From the NCBI RefSeq assembly GCF_003086295.3, contig NC_092048.1:1803001-1867000 (forward strand): DNA of 64,000 nt, in the 5' to 3' direction. This DNA is from Arachis hypogaea (taxonomy: Eukaryota; Streptophyta; Magnoliopsida; Fabales; Fabaceae). Under the pieces are notes generated by a model. That model saw nothing but the letters and a program-made list of their open reading frames with translations, did no database searches and was not told the origin of the DNA. Position numbers and translations under genes: made by a program. Positions 11,083 through 21,866 of this stretch are shown piece by piece. Numbering within the stretch: position 1 is the stretch's first letter; each line of letters starts with the position of its first letter.

Positions 11083-13640
11083 TTAAAGTTTGTTATATAA
11101 TTATAATTTATAATTTCTAAAAATTATTATTATGCTATTTAAGCTATCATGGACTTCTAGTGATAGAAATTGAGCTTCAAATTTACAATTGTGCTCGATT
11201 ATTAATAAATTAACTCGTAAGTTGAACTTAATTTTCGTAAAACAATCTTAAATTTGGCCTAATTTCGCTCAACTCTCCTCTTTTTTATTAATAAATATCT
11301 AAAATTAAATAATAAGTGTTAGAAATAAGAGATCGAACTAAAGAAAGTATTTTTATGTATTATTCAGTCTAAAAAAAATTAAAATAATAAAGATATAGAA
11401 TTTTACTATTAATATATAAATACGCTATATAAATACAAATGATACTAATTAATCTAATTCAATTCTAATCATTCTATTAACAATAAGAATAAGGTGCAAA
11501 AGTAAAGAGTTCATCCAAATCTAACTATGACAAAGTGAATATATATTATAATTAGGTGCTAGAAAAAAATATTTCTCTCAAGAATAAATAGCTCTTTGTA
11601 ATCATGACTAAGAATACATCATTTTACTCACATGTGCATGCTAATTAAAATATTGCTTGATACTTCACGTGGGACCATATATATAAATTAATTTTTAATT
11701 AATTAATATTAATTAAAATTTTCCGTAAAATTAATTTTTTTATTCTCATCTTTTAAAAAATTTAGAATATAAAATTTATAATTTATAATTTATAATAAAA
11801 ATAATTTTAAGAAATTAATTAATTTTTCTAAAAAAATTGACTTTTTAATCAATATAAGGTCTTTGTCACTCATTGTTAATTCCTTAATTAACCAAACCCT
11901 TCCACGTTTCTTTTTTTCTTTTGATTTAACTCACTCAACTTTAATGCACAGACTTTGTTAGTAGGCACATAACCCGATCTGATCTGAAGGTTATTTTTTA
12001 TATTGAATAAATATATGTGTAATACGTTATTATTAGAAGATTGGGTATTTTTTTTATATATTGCTATTTTTTAATTGATATTAATTAAATTGGACGATCC
12101 GAAAAATCTAATTTGTTTAAAAAAAAAAACTACAAATCAAAGAATTCGATTTATATTTTTAAATTTTTTCATTCTTGAAAATAAAAATTGGAGAATCTAA
12201 TTTTAATGTAATTTCTTTTATTTTGAAAAAATATAAATCAAACAATACGATTTCAATGTTAACATGTATTTAATTTTCAAAAACACAAATTAAACCGCTT
12301 AATTTGTGATTATTTATAAAAAAAGCTAAACAATAAAAAAATCGAAGGCACCTATTTATATAATTCACATCAATGTAAATTACTTCTCTTCTCACATTAT
12401 TTTGTGATACACACTCTCTGTAATATAAGAAAAATAATAAGCGCCGATCTATTATGATAATCATTATTGTGAGAATTGGATTGAAATCGATCATCGGGTC
12501 AATTCGGTTAAAGATAAAAATTAACCGATATAATGAATTAATCAAAAGATTAAGAAAAAAAAGTAAAAAATTGGTTAATTAGATGGAATTGATTTGAGTT
12601 GTTAATGGTTAATTAATTTAAAATAAAAAAATATAATTCTTTAAAAAAATTATATTTTATATATAAATATATTATTTTATTATATCGATTCAACATCAGT
12701 TAATAAACTTCGATTAAACCTCTAAACTTATAATTCTACTTAATCGATCACCAATTTAATTTTTAGAATCTTGATGATAAGTGATACTACATGGAAAAAA
12801 AAAACTAAACTAAACTAAACTTAAATTAAATTAAATATCTAGCTAGCTACAAGCTACTAGCTAGCATAATATGGTTGGCTGCTTTTTCTTTACAAAAAAG
12901 AGAATTTTATTCATAATTACTCTAAAAAAAGTACTTAATTAGAAATCAAACAAAATATTAGACCTAGACCTTATATAAAAATAAATATATTATATATTTT
13001 GAACTAATCAACGATTCGTGATTCAACTGATTTCACAAAAAAAAAATAATGATGTGTAGTACTTTTATGTTGAAGACCACATGAAATAATGTACTACAAT
13101 TCAAAACATGTATTCTATCTCTTCTTCCATTATTAGATAAATGTTTTTTTTGTTTTTTTGAAATTACCAAAGGGATACCAAAATCAATCCTGAAGAGAAT
13201 GATAAAAGAGTTGTGTTATGCATATTTTTTTATTTTACATATTTGTATATACCTTCCACTTATGAATAGTAAATATAGTGACAAAATAAAAATAATAAGT
13301 TAGACTATTTCTAAAAAAATGTTACTTTAAAATGCACTAAAAAATAATATAAATACTACAATAGAAGCGAATTTTAGCTACGGTTTTAACTGTGACTAAA
13401 ATTCATATCAAAATTAAGGTGACGACACTTTTGCTACTAAGAAAATAGTTTTAAAAAAATCAAATACATAAATAACAAAAAAAAAAAAAGAAAAAAAAAG
13501 GGATGAAACGATGAGGGAATACTTATTAATTAATCACTTTCACTTATGTGAAAAAAAAATTTAAAGATGCTCATATTATATATTAATAATTTAATATATA
13601 ATAATTAATATCTCAAACAATACAAATAAACGCTTTTTAT
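11083..13640. other. AT-rich intergenic DNA
   Basis: Strongly AT-rich sequence with homopolymer and TA-rich runs. I saw no gene, RNA gene or bounded transposon in it. Confidence 0.5.
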
Positions 13641-13734
13641 TTTTAATATGGAAGAGAGGGTGGGGTGATGCAACATTATGAAAAAGAGAAATACTTTCTC
13701 TGAATGTAGTGTACAGTAGTGTTTTAATAGAATT

Positions 13735-13972
13735 CAGAGGGTCCGTTTTGAGTTTAAAAAAAATATAAAAATATAAAAAACCTAATCGGAGGGTCCGTTT
13801 TGATTTAAAAAAAAAAACTAATCGGACGGTCCAATATATGTTTTCGAAAATAAAAAAATGTTTAATGTTAAAATCGGACCGTCCGATTTTTACCTTATTT
13901 TTTTCTTTAAACAAATCAGACCCTCCGAATTGTATTTTAATTTTTTTTTAACAAATCGGACCATCCGATTTG
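13735..13972. repeat. Array of six spaced GC palindromes (TCGGACSGTCCGA type)
   Basis: Six variants of the 16-17 bp palindrome AATCGGACGGTCCGATT occur at about 13735, 13784, 13820, 13871, 13914 and 13953, spaced roughly 36-50 bp apart by A/T tracts. Two more blocks with the same motif lie at about 14990-15160 and within 16508-16864. The latter block is a demonstrable insertion, so this is probably a short transposon family. The ends here were not defined. Confidence 0.6.
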
Positions 13973-14372
13973 AATAATACAAAAAAAAACACCATATAAA
14001 AAAAATGCATAATCTTCCAATAACAATGTATTACACATATATTTAATAAATATAAAAAAAATAGCCACAAATAAAGCAAGTCTAGTAGAATAGTATATAT
14101 AGTGATGACATAATCTATCTGATGTCACATTTTTTTCACTTTTTCACTGTTTATGCTAAGGTAATTATCCATATTTATATGATTATGTAAAAAGTTTATT
14201 TCTCTTTATTAATTATGTCTTGGCTAACTTACTCCAATGTTTATGCTAAGATTCACCAAAGACTATAACAAAAAAAAGTTTCTCACTTTATATGAAGTAA
14301 ATTAGATGAATGGGACCACCAAAGCTAACTAAGCCATGTGTATCCATATCCTAAATAAATAGGGTTCCATCA

Positions 14373-14380
14373 TATATAAC
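14373..14380 (+). promoter_or_regulatory. Possible TATA box of the SEO gene
   Basis: TATATAAC lies 177 bp upstream of the SEO start codon, leaving room for a 5' UTR of about 140 bases. Assigned by position and composition only. Confidence 0.3.
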
Positions 14381-14549
14381 TTTAGCTTTAGTTTTATACA
14401 CTTCAACAAGCAAGGTACTTGTTCAATAACATGCTTTATTCTATTGCCTTACATTATATAAACCCTAGTTTGTGTCACAATTTAATTGCACGTATTCAAA
14501 AAAGAGAGAGTAACACATAATACATACATTGTTGTTGTGTTGAATAATT

Positions 14550-17500
14550 ATGGCCAGCACCCACGGTGGTTCTAATAAGATGCAACAGAGGAAGGAAAAG
14601 CGGCGGTTGTTCGCGGCGGCCGACGATAGCGCCATGATGAAGCAAATTCAGGCAACTCATCAGCCTGATGGCCGTGAAGTTGATGTGAAACCGATCATTC
14701 AAATTGTTGATCAAGTCTTAATTCAACTCATTGCTCGTAGCATTGAGGGTCATCATGTAAGACACATTTTTATTTCATTCATCTTTTAATTAATTTTGTT
14801 AAAACAAATGTTATAAGGTGTATATACTAATTAATTTTGCCCAACCACCTTTTACCATCTAACATAACAAAACAAAACAAAAAACTTAGAAATATCATTA
14901 TTTATGCCGCAAATTATTTTTGATATTAGGGTGAAAATTGTGTTTTTTAGGATTATGGATAATAAGGGTGTTATTCTCAAATGTGGAACTTTTTAATTTA
15001 AAATGTGGAAATCGGACCCTCCGATTTATAAAGAACAAAAAGTCGGACCCTCTTATTTATAATTTTTTTAAAAAAAAGAAATCATAACAAACAAATCGAA
15101 GAGTCTGATTTCCACATTTTAAAAATCAAGTTACAAAGTAATCGGTAGGTCCGATTACTGATTTCCATATCAAAATAAAACACATGCACACACCAACAGA
15201 ATTGAATTGCACACATTTATTTTTCATAATAAAAAATTTTAGCCTATTTATACATGTATCTTCTTTTGTCATATTAAATTTTTCAAAAAAAAAAAAAATT
15301 TAAATATACGTACAAAAGCTATTTGTGTATACCTAATTAATTATAAAATTTAATTTTCACATACATATGAAAAGGAAATAAACATTTAATCGTGCATTAC
15401 CATTAAAATTAATTAATTTTTATATTATTTAAAAAATCATCTAAATGTGTGAATTTAATTAGATCGAATGATTGTGTTATCCTGTCAGTATATTAGAATT
15501 AAACTATTAATTATACGTGCTAGATTTTATTTTAATAAACTAATTTAGAAAATCATTTAAATGCGTGAATTTGATTAGATCAAATGACTGAGTTATACTA
15601 TGAGTATATCAAAATCAAGCTCTTAATTAATTATAGGGTAAAGTATATTTTTTGTTCCTTAAGTTTGATAAAAGTTTTAAAAATACCTTAAGTTTTATTT
15701 TATTTTAATTTTGTTCCAATAGTTTTCGATTTGCATCAAATATATCCCTAACGGCTAATTTTTCAAAAAATATAAGACTAATTCAACAATAATTTCATAA
15801 GAACAACTCTCAATACAAACAAATCAAGCATAATTTTTATGCATTATTGTTAAATTGGTCTTAAATTCTTTGAAAATTTAGCCGTCGAGGGTATATTTGA
15901 TGCAAATCGAAAATTTTTTGAACAAAATTGAAATAAAATAAAACTTAGAGGTATTTTTAAAATTTTTGCCAAACTTCAGTGACAAAAAGTATATTTTACC
16001 CTTAATTATATGTGCTAGATTTTATATTAATAGACTAATTTTGCTATGTTTAACTTGTTAAGAATAAATTATGTATTACAATACAATAATATTTTTCAGG
16101 AAAAAAGTGAGAACGAGAAATTGGAAGCTGCTGCTGCATTGGCTGAATTTGACATGCTTGACTCGCTGGCTTTTGTCATACACAAAATCTCGTGCGAGGT
16201 AACATTTTCATGTAAAGAATTTTGTTAACTTTTGTGATGGTTACCGCCATTTATTGTTCCTTTGCTTTCTGAAATAGAATATACTTAGCTTTGATGCTGG
16301 ATGGTGGCACTCTTTTTTATCTTAGCTTACATATAAATAAATAAATAATGAGAAAGATAATTAAAAACACTTTATCTTAGCTTTATTTACTTTTTGTGCT
16401 CCTATCTCCAAGTGTTTAACTATTTAATTTATAGCTAACAGCCTTGTGTTTTGTCTTTCTAAACTCTTTAGAATATTTTATTTATTTTGTCTGCCTAGTT
16501 GATTCTTCGGCTAAAAAATTTAAATATGGAAGTGGTATGAGTGATATATTTTAATATGGTAGTTTTTGGTATTTTTTAAAATGGTAGGAGATATACAAAT
16601 CGGACTGTCCGATTTGTGTTTAAAAGATTAAAAAAATTTGGAATACACAAACCTCAAATTTTTTAATTCTTTTTAACACAAATTAGACGGTCCAATTTGT
16701 GTACCTCTCACAAATCGGACAGTCCAATTTCTGTATTTTTAACAAATTGAACGGTCCGATTTTTACTTCTCTAATTAAATAGTTCAATATTTAATAATAA
16801 CACTCCAACAATCCACATTTCAAAAAAACACTATTACCATTCCAATATTAAAAATAAAAAAGTGTGATTCTTGAGCATGATTATATCATTAATTAATTAC
16901 CATGTTCATTATTCCTATATATATATTGAAAGTTCTTCAACAAATTAAATTAAAGAACCTAGCAAACTTACTATACAACAATTCATGATCTATCATGCAT
17001 GGATATATACTACTTTAAACTCGGTACTGTATCAATATCAATGGTAAAGTATACTTTGGTAAAGTATACTTTTTATTTTTAAAGTTTGGTAAAAATTTTA
17101 AAAATATCTTTAAATTTTATTTTGTTTTAATTTTGTCCTAAAAAATTTTTATGGTTAATTTTTCAAAAAATTTAAGACTAATTCAATAATAATTTCATAA
17201 TAACCCTTAACACAAGCAAATTAAGTATAATTTTCATGCATTATTGTTAGACTGGTCTTAAATTTTTGAAAATTTAGTTGTCGGGAGTATATTTGATGCA
17301 AATCGAAAACTTTTAAGACAAAATTAAAACAAAATAAAATTGAGAAATATTTTTAAAATTTTTGACAAACTTCTTTAAGGATACACAATATACTTTACCC
17401 TAAATTAAAAGTACGACATACATATTTTTAGGAAAGTTTTTCAAGTGTCCCATAAATATTAGTGTTTCGACAATTTTAGTTATTAATCTTTATTATAATA

Positions 17501-19701
17501 TATATAATTAAAATCAATAGTTAAAATTATCAAAACATCAATATTTTTTAAATATTTAAAAATTTTCTATTTTTTATACTAAGTTTTCAAAATCTAATTT
17601 TATACGTTGATCATAAAATTTTTCTTTTTACTATAGGTCTTATAGTATGACCAAAACGATGTAATTTTAATATTAATTTTTTTTTTATTATAAAAATTTT
17701 CTGAATTCGTCGCTGTTTGGTTACTGTAGCTATCGTGCGAGGTAACATTTTTTCATGTAAAAAATTTTGTTAACTTTTGTGATAGTTACCGCCATTTATT
17801 GTTCCTTTGCTTTCTGAAATAGAATATACTTAACTTTGATGCTGGATGGTGGCAGTCTTTTTTATCTTAGCTTACACATAAATAAATAAATAATGAGAAA
17901 GATAATTAAAAACACTTTATCTTAGCTTTATTTACTTTTTGTGCTCCTATCTCCAAGTATTTAACTATTTAATTTATAGCTAACAGCCTTGTGTTTTGTC
18001 TTTCTGAACTCTTTAGATTATTTTATTTATTTTTTCTGCCTAGTTGATTCTTGAGCATCATTATATCATTAATTAATTAATTACCATGTTCATTATTCAT
18101 ATCTATATATATATTGAAAGTTCTTCAACAAATTAAATTAAAGAACCTAGCAAACTTACTATACAACAATTCATGATCTATCATGCATGGATCTATACTA
18201 CTTTAAACTCGTTACTGTATCAAAGTATATTTTTTATTTCTAAAATTTAGTAAAAATTTTAAAAATATTCATAAATTTTATTTTATTTTAATTTTGTCTC
18301 AAAATTTTTCAATTTACATTAAATATATCTCTGACGACGGCTAATTATTTAAAAAATTTAAGACTAATTCATCAATAATTTCATAAGAACAACTTTCAAT
18401 ACAAGCAAATCAAGTATAATTTTCATGCATTATTGTTAGATTAGTCTTAAATTTTGTAAAAATTTATCTGTCGAAAGTATATTTGATACAAATAAAAAAT
18501 TTTTGGAACAAAATTAAAACAAAATAAAACTCTGAGATATTTTTAAAATTTTTGACATATTTTAAGAATACAAAATATACTTTACTTTAAATTAAAGTAT
18601 TACATTTTTTAGGAAGGTTTTTCAAGTGTCCCTTGAATATTAGTGTTTCATTGATCTTTATTATAATATATATAATTGAGATTAACAGTTAAAATTATCA
18701 AAATATCAATATTTTTAAAATATTTAAAATACTTTTTATTTTATTTTTTACTAAATTTTCAAAATCTATATATAGCGCCACATAACCCCACTAAATTTTG
18801 ATATATTTCTTTTTACTATAGACCTTATATTATGACCAAACCAATGCAATTTTAATATTAATTTTGTTACCGTTACAAAAATTTTCTGAATTCGTCTGCT
18901 GTTTGGTTACTGTAGCTATCGTGCAAGTGCTCGGGAAGCGGAGATGCACATGGATCAACAATGGTGCTCCTAAACTACCTATCAAGTTATGCATGGCATG
19001 GAAAGGTGGTTCTAACCCTAGCATCATTCTCAGTGGTGTTTGGAGAGTTCTGGCTAGTGGCTGAGATGAGCACAAAAGAGAACACACTTGCCAAATCAGT
19101 GGCACTTCTTAAACAACTCCCAGACATAGTTGAGAATTCATCTTCATTGATGCCACAATTTGATGCTGTGAACAAGCTTGTGAAGGCTTCATTGGATGTT
19201 ACAATGTGCATTGTTAAGTTTAAGGAGCTTCCATCTCAATATATTTCTCAAGACTCTCCTCCTATGTCTCTTGCAAGTGCTTATATTCCAATTGCTTCTT
19301 ATTGGGTTATTAGAAGCATTGTTGCTTGTTCCTCTCAGATTTCTGGTTTCATTGGCATGAGAAATGAGTAAGTATATATCATTATTATTAGGTTTAATTA
19401 CTCTGATGGTCTTTATAGTTTCGTGAAATTTTCAATTAGGTCCCTATACTTTTTTCTTTTTAATTGGGTTCCTGCACCAAGTTTGTTTTCAATTAAGTCT
19501 CTCTTAGTAGTAATTAGCTTAATTTTATAGGGATCTAACTAAAAAAAAAAATTGGTACATGGACCTAAATAAAAGGAAAAAAAAGTGTAGGGACCCAATT
19601 AAAAAAAAATTAGTGCAAGGACTCAATTAAAAGAAAAAAAAAGTATAGAAACCTAATTAAAAATTTTGCGAAATTATAGGGATCAGCAGAGTAATTAAAC
19701 C

Positions 19702-19764
<63 letters not shown>

Positions 19765-21823
19765 CTTTTAATTTGATTACTGATTGAATATTTGATATGT
19801 GTTCAGAGCACATTTTCGTCATTTTAAAAATAATGTGTAAAATAATTTTTCATTTTTTCGTTCGTATTCTCTTGTTAATATGTTAAATCATCTGCGATAT
19901 GTTTAGAATAAAATAAATTTTAAATAAATTTAATTTTATTTGATTTGATTTAAAATGAAATGATTGAATTAGAAATTAACTATATATATTGTGTTTGGAA
20001 TTAATCATGTAAAATGTGAACTAAATTAATCTACAAATCAATATTTATGTTTGGATTGTAATATAATGATAATTAATTTAATTTGAATTATTGAAAATCA
20101 CTCTCTTTTATATCAATATTTAAAGTGTAAAAATACCATCTTATTACAATTAGTTATTTTATCTTAATTATAATATAAATCTCATATGGATTTACAAATC
20201 AAATTAATTCTCATTTTATATGTATTTCAAACGACGAATTTAATTTAAAAATCAAATTAATATCAATTCCATTATATATATTTTATTATTTTTACTTTTT
20301 TTATTATATTTTATTTAAAAAATGAAAATACAAATCAAATTATTTATGTGTATAATATTTTACAGGTCGATGTCATCAGCCACAGAGGCATGGGAATTAT
20401 CTAGCCTTGCTCACAAAATGGCTAGTATATATGAGCACCTCAATAATCAATTGGATCAATGCTATCGAGCCATAGGTATATATATATAATTATAACCAAA
20501 TTAAATATATAATTACTGATTAATTAATGAAGATATTAAGAAATTTAATTTAATTTGTGCAGAGGAAAGGATGCAAATAGAGGCCTTCCACAATCTGGTC
20601 CGTTTATTTGAGACAGTCCACATAGACAACATGAAAATCCTCAGAGCATTGATATATGCCAAGGATGATTTTCCTCCACTCATTGATGGAACTACCAAAA
20701 CAAAGGTATGTATACATTAATTATATAATCTAGTAATTAAACTTGCAAGTTACAACCAGCCCTTCTTTTGTTACAGTAATACTAGAGAAACAAAATAAAT
20801 GGTTAAAATTTATCTTATTTAATATTTATTAATTATTATAATAGTTAATTAATATTAAATAAAACAAATTTTAACTATTTTTTGTCATTTTTTTTAACTA
20901 AACATTTTCATTTTGTTATTATTCACTATTTAATTTCATGGGTTAGTATTTAGAATTTTGATTTAACTCTTAAAATTTTTTGACATTATAATTTTAAATG
21001 AGTTAATCGATTCTATAAAATTTTTACTAAGTCAAACGATTTTACCACTTAAATACCATATTAACAAAAATAACAACTTTTATATTAATAACGTATATGA
21101 ACATCCAAAACGGATATAATTAAATGATTACGTAAAATATTTTAATTTATATTATTATTATATATATTAAAATTAAATTTTATATATATTTATACATATT
21201 TTATTCTCGCTCATTTTTTTTTGTGACTATTCTCGCTCATTATTATATTACATTTACTTTCACGTTAAAATAAAAATTATGTAAAATTTTCTGAATCCGT
21301 CGCTAAAAGTAAAATTTGACTTATTGAAATTCCAGACTAGTCTTGAAATCCTAAGGAGGAAGCATGTGCTACTTCTAATATCAGATCTTGACCTATCACA
21401 AGAAGAGATAATGGTTCTTGACAACTTATACAAAGATGCAAAAGCAAGAGGTGAAGGACACTATGAAATGGTGTGGATCCCAGTTGTGGAGAAATCTTCA
21501 TGGAATGAAGCAGCCAATCAAAAGTTTGAGTACTTGCAATCAATGATGGCATGGTATAGTGTTAGAGACCCATTCATAATTGAGCCATCAGTTATAAAGT
21601 ACATAAAAGAAGTTTGGAACTTTACAAAGAAAGCCATTGTTGTTGCACTTGATCCACAAGGGAGGTTGTCTTCACCAAATGCAATTCATATGATTTGGAT
21701 TTGGGGTAACTTGGCTTTCCCTTTCACAAGAGAGAAAGAAGAGTCTATGTGGAAGCAAGAGATTTGGAGTCTTGAGCTTCTTGTTGATGGCATTGACCCT
21801 AGTGTCTTGGAATGGGTAAATAC

Positions 21824-21866
<43 letters not shown>

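Larger units (their letters stand above)
16190..17732 (+). repeat. SEO intron-2 tandem duplication, copy A
   Basis: The first copy runs from TCGTGC at the end of SEO exon 2, through the donor GAG|GTAACATTTT, to the TCGTGC at 17733. Its landmarks recur in order in copy B: GTTACCGCCATTTATTGTTC, the AGAAAGATAATTAAAAACAC stretch, a family-2 MITE, and TTCTGAATTCGTCGCTGTTT before the acceptor. Copy A is longer by about 357 bp because of the insertion at 16508-16864. Confidence 0.9.

Noticed and set aside
13735..13972. CRISPR-like array
   Set aside because: The repeats are imperfect palindromes with uneven A/T spacers in plant nuclear DNA, matching a block that is a demonstrable transposon insertion.
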